Assembly (NCBI GenBank): GCA_964369665.1
Contig: CAYJFS010000002.1
Span: 371,132 to 435,131, forward strand
From: Bilophila sp964369665
GTDB lineage: Bacteria; Desulfobacterota; Desulfovibrionia; Desulfovibrionales; Desulfovibrionaceae
DNA length: 64,000 bases
Direction of reading: 5' to 3'
Shown: positions 18,425 to 27,745 of the stretch, piece after piece
Layout of the letters: each line of letters begins with the position of its first letter
How positions within the stretch are numbered: the stretch's first letter is position 1
Translations under genes and position numbers: made by a program
Notes under the pieces: generated by a model
What the model saw: the letters and a program-made list of their open reading frames with translations, nothing else
Told to the model about the DNA's origin: nothing
Database searches by the model: none

Positions 18425-19657
18425 ATGCCACAGTCCGATCTCATAGTTGGTCTTGATATAGGTACAACAAAAATTTGTGCAGTCGTTGGTGAAGCTAACG
18501 ATAGTGGTGGTATTGATATTGTTGGTATTGGAACAAGTCCTTCCAATGGCCTCCGTAAAGGTGTGGTTGTTAATATTGACCAAACAGTCCAATCCATTAA
18601 AAAAGCTCTTGAAGAAGCAGAGTTGATGGCAGGGTGTGAGATTCGTTCTGTGTATGCAGGTATTGCTGGTAGTCATATAAAAGGTTTTAATAGTCATGGT
18701 ATCATTGCTGTAAAGGGTGGTGAAGTATCATCAAAAGATATAGAGCGTGCACTTGATGCAGCAAAAGCAGTAGCAATACCTTTAGATCGTGAAGTCATTC
18801 ATACATTACCACAAGAATATATTATTGATGACCAGAGGGGTATTATTGATCCTCTTGGAATGGCAGGTGTTCGTCTTGAGGTAAAAGTTCATATTGTTAC
18901 AGGTGCTGTCACGTCTGCACAAAACATTGTTCGTTCTTGTCATAAAAGTGGTTTAGATGTTGCAGACATTGTCCTTGAGTCTCTTGCATCCTCTAAATCA
19001 GTGCTTACAGAAGAAGAGCGAGAAATAGGTGTTGCTCTTATTGATTTAGGTGGTGGAACAAGTGATATCGCCATCTTTGCAAATGATTCAACAAAATATA
19101 CAGGTGTACTTCCACTTGGTGGTCAAAACCTTACAAATGATATTGCGTTTGGCTTAAGAACACCTATTGCTGCAGCAGAAAAAATTAAGATAAAGTATGG
19201 TTGTGTCTTAGCAGATATGGTACGTTCAGATGAATTTATAGAGGTTCCTAGTGTAGGTGGCCGTGAACCACGCAAACTTTCACGTCAGGTACTAGCTGAG
19301 ATTTGTGAGCCTCGAGTTGACGAAATTCTTACACTTATTGATCAAGAGCTTGTGCGTTCTGGTTTTAAAAATATGATAGGTGCAGGTGTGGTTCTTACAG
19401 GAGGTACAGCACTTACAGAAGGTTGCCAAGAACTTGGTGAACAAATTTTTAATTTGCCAACAAGGATAGGTTATCCACGTAATGTTGGTGGTTTAAGAGA
19501 TATGGTGAATAGCCCAAAATTTGCTACAGCAATGGGCTTATTGCATTTTGGTGCAGAAAAAGAGGGTATGGAGCAACGTTTTCGTATTCGAAGTGATAGT
19601 ACAGTGTTTAGTTCAATCTTATTACGTATGAAAAAATGGTTTTCTGAGATTTCATAA
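18425..19657 (+). CDS. ftsA: Division protein FtsA, membrane anchor for FtsZ
   Basis: Actin-like ATPase linking FtsZ to the inner membrane. Actin-fold motifs: 'LIVGLDIGTTKICAVVGE' (phosphate 1), the SHS2/1C region with 'VYAGIAGSHI', 'VALIDLGGGTSDIAIF' (phosphate 2) and 'GVVLTGGTALTEG' (adenosine). The C-terminus 'RMKKWFSEIS' resembles the membrane-targeting amphipathic helix. The ATG at 18425 (410 residues) has an excellent GAAGGAGAAGG site; the frame is open upstream from a TTG at 18368, but that lacks a site and family similarity. Confidence 0.95.
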   Translation: MPQSDLIVGLDIGTTKICAVVGEANDSGGIDIVGIGTSPSNGLRKGVVVNIDQTVQSIKKALEEAELMAGCEIRSVYAGIAGSHIKGFNSHGIIAVKGGEVSSKDIERALDAAKAVAIPLDREVIHTLPQEYIIDDQRGIIDPLGMAGVRLEVKVHIVTGAVTSAQNIVRSCHKSGLDVADIVLESLASSKSVLTEEEREIGVALIDLGGGTSDIAIFANDSTKYTGVLPLGGQNLTNDIAFGLRTPIAAAEKIKIKYGCVLADMVRSDEFIEVPSVGGREPRKLSRQVLAEICEPRVDEILTLIDQELVRSGFKNMIGAGVVLTGGTALTEGCQELGEQIFNLPTRIGYPRNVGGLRDMVNSPKFATAMGLLHFGAEKEGMEQRFRIRSDSTVFSSILLRMKKWFSEIS

Positions 19658-19705
19658 GTAATATAAACCTTTTTGACGTATCCCCGTTAAGAGTGGAGGG
19701 GTGTA

Positions 19706-21088
19706 ATGGATATTATGTCTTTTGATACAATGGTACCGCAAGCAAAAATAAAAGTTATTGGTGTAGGCGGTGGTGGTGGTAATGCTGTTCAAAACATGAT
19801 TGAATCAGTATTAAAAGGTGTTACTTTTATTTGTGCAAATACAGATGCACAAGCTCTTGCTCGTTCAAAAGCAGATATAAAGCTACAGATAGGTGAAAAG
19901 CTTACAAAAGGGCTTGGAGCTGGAGCTGAGCCTGCTGTAGGAAGAGATGCAGCTTTAGAAAGTATTGGTGCAATTAAAGAGGCTATTGGCGAATCAGATA
20001 TGGTTTTTGTTACTGCTGGTATGGGTGGTGGAACAGGAACTGGTGCTGCTCCTATTGTTGCCCAAGCTGCTAAAGAAATGGGTGCTTTAACTGTAGGTGT
20101 TGTAACAAAACCATTTATATTCGAAGGGCATAAAAGGACCCGTTCAGCAGAACATGGAATTGGTCAGCTAAGGGAACATGTAGATAGCCTTATTACTATT
20201 CCTAATGATAGGTTATTAACAATAGCACCTAAGAATGCAAAACTTACTGATATGTTGAAATGTGCAGATGATGTTTTATACAGTGCAGTTCGTGGTATTT
20301 CTGACTTAATTACTGTTCCAGGAATAATCAATGTGGATTTTGCTGATGTTAGAACGATTATGAGTGTCTCTGGTCTTGCCATGATGGGTACAGGTGTAGC
20401 ATCAGGAGAAGGTCGTGCAATAGAAGCAGCACGAAGAGCAATTACAAGTCCTCTTTTAGAAGATATCTCTATTATTGGTGCTAAAGCTGTACTTATTAAT
20501 ATTACAGCAACAACAGAACTTGGTATTGATGAATATAGTGATGCAGCAAACTACATTCATGAAGCTGCACAAGGTGCTTCTGACACAAATATTATTATTG
20601 GTACAGCATTTGATGAAGATGCAGGAGATGAAATTCGAATTACAGTTATTGCTACAGGTATTGAAACATCAGCAGGAGTTAAACTTCCAGGTTCTCAAGC
20701 TTCTATGCAGGTACCTTCTATTAGGAAATCAACTTTTTTTAATGCTCGATCTACAGTGACTTCAGATGCAGCAAATGTATCATCATCTTCTGAGAGAGCT
20801 TCCTATAGGACACCAAGGTTATTAACAAATCCAGAAGTAATGGACTATAAAGATCAAGTTGAAGCTGCAGATGTTCATTCTAATGAGTCAACAGATGTAA
20901 ATTATAGTATTCCTACATATTTGCGTACATTGTTAGCAAAGCAAGGGACTCAGGAAACATCACCTGATGCTTATGGGCATACTGGCTCTACTCATAGACA
21001 AAGCATGCATAAACCTGGACATGAGAATTTTGTCTTTGATAAGGATGATCAGGATATTCCTACTTTTATTCAAAAACAAGCAAACTAA
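19706..21088 (+). CDS. ftsZ: Tubulin-like division GTPase FtsZ
   Basis: Polymerises into the Z ring. The GTPase domain is intact: 'IKVIGVGGGGGNAVQNMI', the signature loop 'GMGGGTGTGAAPI', 'FIFEGHKRTRSAEHGI' and 'NVDFADVRTIM'. A Ser/Thr-rich variable linker of about 100 residues follows, and the conserved C-terminal peptide 'DIPTFIQKQ' that binds FtsA is present. Length of 460 residues is slightly long because of the linker. GGAGGG lies 5 bp before the ATG at 19706; an ATG at 19715 is also possible. Last gene of the cluster, followed by a terminator. Confidence 0.96.
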   Translation: MDIMSFDTMVPQAKIKVIGVGGGGGNAVQNMIESVLKGVTFICANTDAQALARSKADIKLQIGEKLTKGLGAGAEPAVGRDAALESIGAIKEAIGESDMVFVTAGMGGGTGTGAAPIVAQAAKEMGALTVGVVTKPFIFEGHKRTRSAEHGIGQLREHVDSLITIPNDRLLTIAPKNAKLTDMLKCADDVLYSAVRGISDLITVPGIINVDFADVRTIMSVSGLAMMGTGVASGEGRAIEAARRAITSPLLEDISIIGAKAVLINITATTELGIDEYSDAANYIHEAAQGASDTNIIIGTAFDEDAGDEIRITVIATGIETSAGVKLPGSQASMQVPSIRKSTFFNARSTVTSDAANVSSSSERASYRTPRLLTNPEVMDYKDQVEAADVHSNESTDVNYSIPTYLRTLLAKQGTQETSPDAYGHTGSTHRQSMHKPGHENFVFDKDDQDIPTFIQKQAN

Positions 21089-21117
21089 TAATAACATAAA
21101 GTTTACCACTCTTATTA

Positions 21118-21147
21118 AACAGCCTATATATGTAGGCTGTTTTTTTA
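21118..21147 (+). terminator. Intrinsic terminator of the dcw cluster
   Basis: AACAGCCTA (21118-21126) pairs perfectly with TAGGCTGTT (21133-21141) around a 6-base loop, followed by a run of T. It lies 30 bp after the ftsZ stop and is a textbook rho-independent terminator. Confidence 0.9.
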
Positions 21148-21338
21148 TAATTATGATAAGCTATTGAGTAAAGTTATATCTATATGTAATTTTTTAAGTA
21201 AACCTCTTTGTTAATAAATGGTAATTGTAAAGCATATAATCTAATGCTATTATGTAGTAAATAATTAGATATATAGGTATAGGAATATGAGTTTAGAATT
21301 TGTGTAGGTTAATAAAATATAATTATGTAAGTAATAAA

Positions 21339-21803
21339 ATGAAGAATCTAGAAATAGAACGTAAGTTTTTAGTAAAGAATGATAGCTGGAGAGAGAGTGA
21401 TGCAGGTCTTTTATATATACAAGGTTATCTAAAAACTTTACCATATACTATTCGTGTCCGTATAGAAGGTACTTCAAGTTTTTTGACAATAAAAGAGCCA
21501 TTAAAGGATATTATTCGTCATGAGTTTGAATATCCAATTCCTATAGATGAAGCAGATTATATACTAAAGAACTTATGTGAAAAGAAGCCTATCCGTAAAT
21601 ATAGATATACACGTGTGTATGATGGTCTAAAATGGGTTATAGATGAGTTTTTAGATGATAACAAAGGACTTGTTATTGCTGAGTTAGAACTTGGAACACC
21701 TACACAAGCTTTTACAATACCACCTTGGGTTGGGCAAGAGGTCAGTAGCAATACATGTTATTATAACAGTAACCTTATAGATTATCCTTTTAACCAATGG
21801 TAG
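21339..21803 (+). CDS. CYTH domain phosphatase-like protein
   Basis: A 154-residue protein with the CYTH signature ExExK right at the start ('LEIERKFLV') and alternating charged strands ('YTIRVRIEG', 'FLTIKEP', 'RKYRYTRVYDGLKWVIDEF', 'GLVIAELEL'). The family forms a beta tunnel acting on triphosphates (class IV adenylate cyclase, thiamine or inorganic triphosphatase). The prokaryotic members of this size are mostly triphosphatases, so the substrate is not decided. The start ATG at 21339 puts ExExK at the normal place; an upstream TTG at 21300 is less likely. It converges on comF with only 2 bp between. Confidence 0.8.
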   Translation: MKNLEIERKFLVKNDSWRESDAGLLYIQGYLKTLPYTIRVRIEGTSSFLTIKEPLKDIIRHEFEYPIPIDEADYILKNLCEKKPIRKYRYTRVYDGLKWVIDEFLDDNKGLVIAELELGTPTQAFTIPPWVGQEVSSNTCYYNSNLIDYPFNQW

Positions 21804-21805
21804 TT

Positions 21806-22561
21806 TTATATTGAAGAGAAGTCAGGTGTTCTGGCTACAACACAAACGTCCACAGTTTTAGCTTTGTGAGCTAGTAAAGTTTTACTTGCTTGTTGTAGTG
21901 TTGTTCCTGTTGTCATGACATCATCAATAAGAAGTACTCTTAGACCTTCTACTAAGTTACTTGCTGTGAATGCTTTTTGGATATTTTTTAGACGTTGCTG
22001 TTTTGATAGTTTGGTTTGATGTTTTGTTGGTGTAACTCTATACAACAAATTGTTTTTTATAGGTCGGCTTAGTTTTTTTGCAATAGGGCGAGAAATTTCT
22101 TGGCACTGGTTGAAACCTCTTGCATATAAACGAGATGGGTGTAAGGGCATGGGTATAATGACATCTGGTGTTGGTAAGTCTAAACAATAGGTTGATAGTA
22201 AAATACCAAGTAGTTTTAAGGTACTTGTCTCTCCTTTAAATTTTGCTTGTATAAGTAGATGTTTATATGCACCTAAATATGAAGACAAAAAACGGAAGTT
22301 TTCCCAAAGAGGAGGAGTATTCATACATTTTATACAAGATATAACTGGGAAATTTTCATCAGGATAAATATAACCACATGTTGGGCAGTAGCCTTTTTTT
22401 TTAGGTTGTAATAGAGCACTACATGTTAAACAAAGCCATTGTTCAATATTATTTTTAGGCTGGTTTTGTTGTAGTGGGGTAAAGGGTATATAGCAAGACA
22501 TACATCGACGTTCTTCTATAAAGAATAGAAGAACGTTTTTAATAATATGAAAAATATGCAT
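21806..22561 (-). CDS. comF: ComF family phosphoribosyltransferase-like protein
   Basis: A 251-residue double-zinc-ribbon plus PRTase-fold protein. N-terminal cysteines appear in pairs ('CMSC', 'CLTC', 'CPTC', 'CIKC') and the C-terminal half has 'RGFNQCQEISRPIAKKL' and the PRPP-binding motif 'VLLIDDVMTTGTTLQQA'. ComF is needed for DNA uptake in transformable bacteria, but homologues are widespread in non-competent ones and the biochemical role is unclear. The longer start keeps 'VLLFFIEERRCMSC', which matches the usual hydrophobic lead-in before the first Cys pair. A 12-bp hairpin lies inside this N-terminal coding stretch. Confidence 0.83.
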   Translation of the reverse strand: MHIFHIIKNVLLFFIEERRCMSCYIPFTPLQQNQPKNNIEQWLCLTCSALLQPKKKGYCPTCGYIYPDENFPVISCIKCMNTPPLWENFRFLSSYLGAYKHLLIQAKFKGETSTLKLLGILLSTYCLDLPTPDVIIPMPLHPSRLYARGFNQCQEISRPIAKKLSRPIKNNLLYRVTPTKHQTKLSKQQRLKNIQKAFTASNLVEGLRVLLIDDVMTTGTTLQQASKTLLAHKAKTVDVCVVARTPDFSSI

Positions 22562-22584
22562 TAAACAATAGATATGTATGGTTA

Positions 22585-23175
22585 TTAGAGTGCATTTTGT
22601 ATTTCTTGTATAAAAGTATGAAGATCTGAAGATGCATGTTTGGATTGTAAGAAGTCTTGTGGTCCATCAAGACCACGTAGAAGAAGTTCATCTTGAAGAA
22701 AAAAGCCGATACTTTGAAGAAAACATTGGAGAATAAGCAAACTGGGTTCAAAGATACGTTCACCAGTATTTTTTGCAGCAATAAGTACTGTGAATGCAGG
22801 TTTAAAGAGCGTTTTTTTTGATGCAGAATTATTAAATGTATAGCCTGAAGCATGCCAGTATTTTTGTGCTCGGTCTATAAAACTTTTAAGTTGTGCAGGT
22901 GGTCCATAGAAAAAAATAGGAGCAATAATAATAAGTGCCTGTGCAGACCATACCTTATCAAAAAGCCAACCTCCTTCATCCTGTGCTTCAAGTATGCATT
23001 GTTCTGTATGTTGAGCACAAAATCCACAAGCAGTGCATGGTTGAATAGTAACTGACCGCAGGGGAATGATTTCTGTTGGGTGTAAACTCTGATTAAGTTG
23101 ATCAGAGATAGCTTTACCTATGGTGTCTGTGTTACCATTTGGCCTGGGGCTACATGTTAAGCTAATAATAGACAT
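22585..23175 (-). CDS. Flavodoxin-like NADPH-dependent FMN reductase / iron-sulfur flavoprotein
   Basis: A 196-residue flavodoxin-fold protein. The FMN phosphate loop is 'SPRPNGNTDTI' near the N-terminus, followed by a compact cysteine motif 'CTACGFCAQHTEQC' (positions about 48-61), as in iron-sulfur flavoproteins that bind a 4Fe-4S cluster, and then 'APIFFYGPPAQLKSFIDRAQKYW'. These proteins pass electrons from reduced donors to small acceptors; the physiological partner cannot be told. Same orientation as comF (23-bp gap) and argF. Confidence 0.82.
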   Translation of the reverse strand: MSIISLTCSPRPNGNTDTIGKAISDQLNQSLHPTEIIPLRSVTIQPCTACGFCAQHTEQCILEAQDEGGWLFDKVWSAQALIIIAPIFFYGPPAQLKSFIDRAQKYWHASGYTFNNSASKKTLFKPAFTVLIAAKNTGERIFEPSLLILQCFLQSIGFFLQDELLLRGLDGPQDFLQSKHASSDLHTFIQEIQNAL

Positions 23176-23226
23176 TATTTAAAATTAATTTTTATTGTTA
23201 TTATATTTAGTTATTCAGTTATATCT

Positions 23227-24135
23227 TTATTTATTTTTTTCTGAAAAAATCCATTGTAAAAGTGCTTTCTGTATATGTAGTCTATTTTTTGCTTGTTCCC
23301 AAATAAGAGAATAACTACTTTCCATGACGTCTTCAGAAACTTCTTCACCACGGTGTGCAGGAAGACAATGAAGAAATTTTGCTTCTGGTGCAGCTTTAGC
23401 CATGAGTTTAGAGTCAACACAGAATCCTTGGAAGTCTTTAAGACGGTTTTTTTGTTCATGTTCTTTTCCCATAGATGTCCATACATCTGTATAAACATAG
23501 TTTGCCTCATCTACAGCCATTTCAGGTTCATGGGTAAGAAATATTTTAGCACCAACTTGAAGTGCTAAACCAAGAATATCTTTATCTGGTTCATGACCTT
23601 TAGGAATAGCAATAAAGAGTTCAAATGGAAAATACATAGCAGCTTCTATCCATGAGTTGAGGACATTATTCCCATCGCCAACCCATGCAATGCGTACATC
23701 AAGTTTAGGATGTCTTTCGTAGATAGTCAGTAAATCTGCCATTACTTGGCAGGGGTGTCCTTGATCAGTTAAAGCATTGATTATAGGAACAGAGCTAAAT
23801 TCGACAACCTCATTAATCCTTTCTTGTTCTTTTGTGCGTATGATAATACAGTCAACATATTGAGAGAGTGCACGTGCTGTATCTTTTAATGGCTCAGAGC
23901 GTCCTATTTGGCTTTCATTAGGTGTTATGAATATAGTTGAACCACCAAGTTGGTATATAGCTACTTCAAATGATACTCTAGTACGGGTTGATGCTTTTTC
24001 AAAGATAAGTGCTGCTACTTTATTTTTCATACATAAATCTTGGCAGTAGTTATTTTTCATATCATTAGCATGAATGAGTAATTCCCATGCACTTGTGTGG
24101 CTAAGATCTCGTATGGTTATAAAATTTTTTAACAT
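23227..24135 (-). CDS. argF: Ornithine carbamoyltransferase
   Basis: Carbamoyl phosphate + ornithine to citrulline + phosphate, in arginine biosynthesis. The carbamoyl-phosphate loop S49-T-R-T-R53 and the ornithine-specific 'HCLPA' (256-260) separate it from aspartate carbamoyltransferase. 'ALTDQGHPCQVMADLLT' and 'DVWTSMG' are also present. Length of 302 residues is normal. A ribosome site AGGA precedes the ATG closely. No other arginine gene lies nearby, so the route to ornithine cannot be judged from this window. Confidence 0.94.
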   Translation of the reverse strand: MLKNFITIRDLSHTSAWELLIHANDMKNNYCQDLCMKNKVAALIFEKASTRTRVSFEVAIYQLGGSTIFITPNESQIGRSEPLKDTARALSQYVDCIIIRTKEQERINEVVEFSSVPIINALTDQGHPCQVMADLLTIYERHPKLDVRIAWVGDGNNVLNSWIEAAMYFPFELFIAIPKGHEPDKDILGLALQVGAKIFLTHEPEMAVDEANYVYTDVWTSMGKEHEQKNRLKDFQGFCVDSKLMAKAAPEAKFLHCLPAHRGEEVSEDVMESSYSLIWEQAKNRLHIQKALLQWIFSEKNK

Positions 24136-24216
24136 CCTGTCCTGATTATTGTTTTAATTTAATTAGGATATGTATTTATTAAGATAGCTTTTTACATATG
24201 TTAAAATACATGTGTA

Positions 24217-26109
24217 TTATAATTTAACAATAGTTTCATTGTTAACATGTATTTTAGCACGCTGTTCAAGCATTGCTATAAATCCTCTAAATATTTGTTC
24301 TTTTTTTGCTTTAAGTACAGAGGAAATGAAAGTATCTTTTATTTTTTCCCATTGTTCTTTTGAAGCATATGTAACGTTTTTTGAGACAAATACAAGTGCA
24401 ACCCCCTGATTTGTAACATACGGTTCAGACAACCATGTTCCAGGTGTTGCTTTAAAAACAGCAGATAAAAGTTTTGAATTTTTTAGCTCACTCAAATTAC
24501 CTGAACGCATTATAGGTTGGCTTGTATGGACATATTTTTCTAAATTTTTAGGTATAGATTCATTTTTCAGTTGAGGAAGGATTTTTTCAGCCTCTTTTAA
24601 AGCTATTTCTGTTGCTTTTTTAGTTTTTATCCAAAAATTTAGTTCATTTTCTACAACTTCAAGTGATTTTACAGATTCTGGTTTAATTTCTTTTATATAG
24701 ACAAGAACATATCCGTTTTTTGTAAGGAATGGGGTATCTATAAGTTTACCTGGTGTATGACTAAGAATTGTAGACATATCATCTGGATTATTAAGCTCAA
24801 TTTGTTGAACAGCTGATGTTGCTGGTATAAGACCTGTTGTTGCTGGGACAAGATCATAAGGTTTACCTACAGTTTCAAGATTTTTACCAGATAAAAGCTC
24901 GATTTGGATTTGTTCAATGATATCTTGTGTCTTACCTGCGGCCTTTTGTTCAGCAAGTGTTTGATGTATGGAGTTTTTTACGTTTTTGAGAGGTGTTGTT
25001 CCAGCAGGTTTTTTTTCAATAACTTTAATTAGATGGTAGCCTAGAGGTGTTTTTATAGGTTTGGATATTTGGCCAGGCTTTAGTGTGAAAGCTACTTCAG
25101 CAAATGCAGGTATAACTTGATCATAGCTAACCCATCCAATATCACCACCATTTTGGGCAAAATTATCTTGAGAATATTTTTGGGCAAGTTTTTTAAAGTT
25201 TTTTTCTTTTTTTAGTGTATGTGCAATTTTTTCTATTTTTGTTTTAGCAGCCTTGAGCACTTCTGGACTACTATTTTCAGGAGCTAAGATTACAATATGT
25301 TGAGCATGTACCTGTTCTGGGTTTTTATATTTTTCAATATTTTTTTCGTAATATTCAGTAACATCAGCATCATTAATTTTTTGGCTTGAAGCTAAAGATT
25401 GAGGTGTAATAAGAAGATATTCTAAATTTATTTCTACAGGTACTTTAAAATCTCCAAGAGATTCTTCATATGCTTTTGCCAGTTCTTCAGGGGATACCAT
25501 TACTTTATTAAAATAGGATTCTGTAGGAAGGAGGATGTATTTAATAGAACGTAAAGCTGTTTCATAAAGATAAACATCATGAGCTTCTTTAGGTGATAAA
25601 TATATCCCTGCTGTTATTTCATTTTGAAGCTTATTTATAATAATATTATTTTTGAATTGTTTTTCAAAATGAGTAGGTGTATCTCCTTGCTGTTCTAATG
25701 TTTGAACATAGATTTTTGGATCAAAAGAGCCCTGTTCATTATGAAACATAGGTAAGGATTCAATAGCTTTTTTTAATTCATAAGGTGTAACAATAAGACC
25801 TATACGTTGTGCTTCTTGGAGAATGAGTGATTCAACAACAAGCTGTTGTACAGCTAATTGTTTAATTTGAGCAGGCTTAAGTTCTTGCTCAGAGATGTTA
25901 GGCATATTTTGAGATATTATATGTTGGAGTTCAAAGCAACGTCTTTGAAAGTCTTGGACAGTGATAGTTTGATTATTTACATTAAGAACTTCTACAGTAG
26001 GGCTACTTGTAAGGTTGCCAATGCCCCAGAAGACAAAGACAAGAATAATCAGTCCCAAAAGGATTTTAACTACCCATGATTGGGCATTGGAACGAATAAA
26101 GTCTAACAT
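24217..26109 (-). CDS. PpiD/SurA-like periplasmic peptidyl-prolyl isomerase, membrane anchored
   Basis: A 630-residue envelope chaperone. One N-terminal membrane anchor ('VVKILLGLIILVFVFWGIGNL', about 14-34) is followed by a SurA/PpiD N-terminal chaperone region ('QNMPNISEQELKPAQIKQLAVQQLVVESLILQEAQRIGL'). A parvulin domain (about 265-370) carries 'AQHIVI', 'FAQNGGDIGWVSYDQVIPAF' and 'TPLGYHLIKV'. A long C-terminal part contains a second, weaker rotamase-like stretch. This architecture matches PpiD, which helps outer-membrane proteins leave the Sec translocon. Transcribed alone, with 80-210 bp gaps on both sides. Confidence 0.86.
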   Translation of the reverse strand: MLDFIRSNAQSWVVKILLGLIILVFVFWGIGNLTSSPTVEVLNVNNQTITVQDFQRRCFELQHIISQNMPNISEQELKPAQIKQLAVQQLVVESLILQEAQRIGLIVTPYELKKAIESLPMFHNEQGSFDPKIYVQTLEQQGDTPTHFEKQFKNNIIINKLQNEITAGIYLSPKEAHDVYLYETALRSIKYILLPTESYFNKVMVSPEELAKAYEESLGDFKVPVEINLEYLLITPQSLASSQKINDADVTEYYEKNIEKYKNPEQVHAQHIVILAPENSSPEVLKAAKTKIEKIAHTLKKEKNFKKLAQKYSQDNFAQNGGDIGWVSYDQVIPAFAEVAFTLKPGQISKPIKTPLGYHLIKVIEKKPAGTTPLKNVKNSIHQTLAEQKAAGKTQDIIEQIQIELLSGKNLETVGKPYDLVPATTGLIPATSAVQQIELNNPDDMSTILSHTPGKLIDTPFLTKNGYVLVYIKEIKPESVKSLEVVENELNFWIKTKKATEIALKEAEKILPQLKNESIPKNLEKYVHTSQPIMRSGNLSELKNSKLLSAVFKATPGTWLSEPYVTNQGVALVFVSKNVTYASKEQWEKIKDTFISSVLKAKKEQIFRGFIAMLEQRAKIHVNNETIVKL

Positions 26110-26320
26110 AATAATTCCGTTAATTATGGTATAGAAATAGTATTGTTAATAATTTTATTATAGTAAGTTTTAAACACTACCCTAATAAAGTTATCTTTAA
26201 TAAGTAGTATTTTATTGTAGTTAAATAGTATAAATACCTTTATATGTAAAAATTTTATAGAGTATACTGATATAGTATACATAGAAAAATTTTTGTGATC
26301 AAGGTTTTGCAGTAAGACTA

Positions 26321-27745
26321 TTATTCAATGATAAACCCCATTTCTCTATATTCATTAAGTTTATTACGTAATGTTCGGATAGAAATACCTAAGAGTTCTG
26401 CTGCTTGTGTTCTATTTCCAGATGTGGACTCTAAACCTTTTAGTATCATAATTCGTTCCATTTCATGAAGAGGAATAACAGCATTGGGAAATGGATCAGG
26501 ATCTGAATTTAGTGTATTGTCTATTTGGGGATTAGTATTTGTTGATGTGGTATCTGTTTCTTCAAAAAGAGGCCATTCTTCACTTTCAAGGAGAAAGTGG
26601 TGTGGTGTAATAGGCGATCCTCCAGCAAGAAGCACAGCTCTTTCCATAAGATTTTGTAGTTCTCGTACATTACCTGGCCATGGATGTTTTTTTAACCAAT
26701 GAATAGCATCTTCAGATAGTGGTGTTGGTTTAAGTTTATATTCTTTAACGTACATATTGATAAAAAAATGAGCTAACTCAATAACATCATCACCACGTTC
26801 ACGTAATGATGGAAGGCGTAAAGGTATAACATTAAGCCTAAAGAAAAGATCTTGTCTGAACTTTCCTTCATCAACCCATTTTTCCATTTCTCTGTTTGTT
26901 GTTGCAAGAACACGCACATCAACTTTTACAGTTTCTGTTCCACCAACACGGTCAATTTCGCCTTCTTGTAATACACGCAGAAGTTTAGCTTGGAGTGCAA
27001 GATCCATTTCTGAAATTTCGTCAAGTAGAATAGTTCCTCCATTTGCAAGTTCAAATTTTCCTAGCTTACGTCCTATAGCACCAGTGAAAGCACCTTTTTC
27101 ATGACCAAAAAGTTCACTTTCTAAAAGATGCTCAGGAAGAGCAGCACAGTTAACAGCTATAAAAGGCCCTTGGCTTCTATTACTCCAAGCATGTAGTGTG
27201 CGTGAAAACATTTCTTTACCTGTTCCAGACTCTCCAGATATAAGAATAGAAGCTTTAGATGGAGCAACTTGTTTTGCAAGCGCAAGAACTCTGCGAATAG
27301 CTGGATTACTGCCAATAATTGCAGGTGCTCCAGTGTGGATTTCAGGTTTATGTCCGCCAAGAGTTGTATTTTTTGGAACTGGTGTTTGCTTTATGTTTGT
27401 TGGCAGAGCTGTTTTTATTTTTTCAAGAGAAAGAGGCTCTAGCCAATAGTCATGAGCACCTAGTTGCATAAGGCGTTCAGCTTCTTCTACAGAACCTTTA
27501 TTGGTAATAATAATAATTTGAGGAAAATCTGGATTTTTATTAGCTATAGTAAGAAGTTCCTCTGCAGTATAGCCTGGAAGTGTTGGGCGTGAAAAAATGA
27601 TGCTTGGTTGAGATTTTTTTATTGCTGCTTGAGCACTTTTTAGATTTTCAGCAATGCCAACTTCAAAACCAGCATCCCGTAGTTCAGAGAAAATGCGTGT
27701 TATTGTATGGGCTGGTGTAAGAAATAAGATATTTTTATTTGTCAT
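26321..27745 (-). CDS. Sigma-54-dependent NtrC-family activator with degenerate receiver domain
   Basis: A 474-residue protein. Residues 1-115 have the receiver fold but lack its chemistry: the N-terminal acidic pair is replaced by T10-P11, the phospho-acceptor position in 'IIFSRPTLPG' is R53, and the conserved Lys before Pro is E103. The AAA+ domain is intact (Walker A 'GESGTGK' 171-177, GAFTGA 218-223, Walker B 'LLDEIS' about 240-245), as is the C-terminal Fis-type helix-turn-helix ('RTQAAELLGISIRTLRNKLNEY'). It should activate sigma-54 promoters, but not by ordinary phosphorylation. No histidine kinase is adjacent. Divergent from the Hcp-like gene. Confidence 0.9.
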   Translation of the reverse strand: MTNKNILFLTPAHTITRIFSELRDAGFEVGIAENLKSAQAAIKKSQPSIIFSRPTLPGYTAEELLTIANKNPDFPQIIIITNKGSVEEAERLMQLGAHDYWLEPLSLEKIKTALPTNIKQTPVPKNTTLGGHKPEIHTGAPAIIGSNPAIRRVLALAKQVAPSKASILISGESGTGKEMFSRTLHAWSNRSQGPFIAVNCAALPEHLLESELFGHEKGAFTGAIGRKLGKFELANGGTILLDEISEMDLALQAKLLRVLQEGEIDRVGGTETVKVDVRVLATTNREMEKWVDEGKFRQDLFFRLNVIPLRLPSLRERGDDVIELAHFFINMYVKEYKLKPTPLSEDAIHWLKKHPWPGNVRELQNLMERAVLLAGGSPITPHHFLLESEEWPLFEETDTTSTNTNPQIDNTLNSDPDPFPNAVIPLHEMERIMILKGLESTSGNRTQAAELLGISIRTLRNKLNEYREMGFIIE

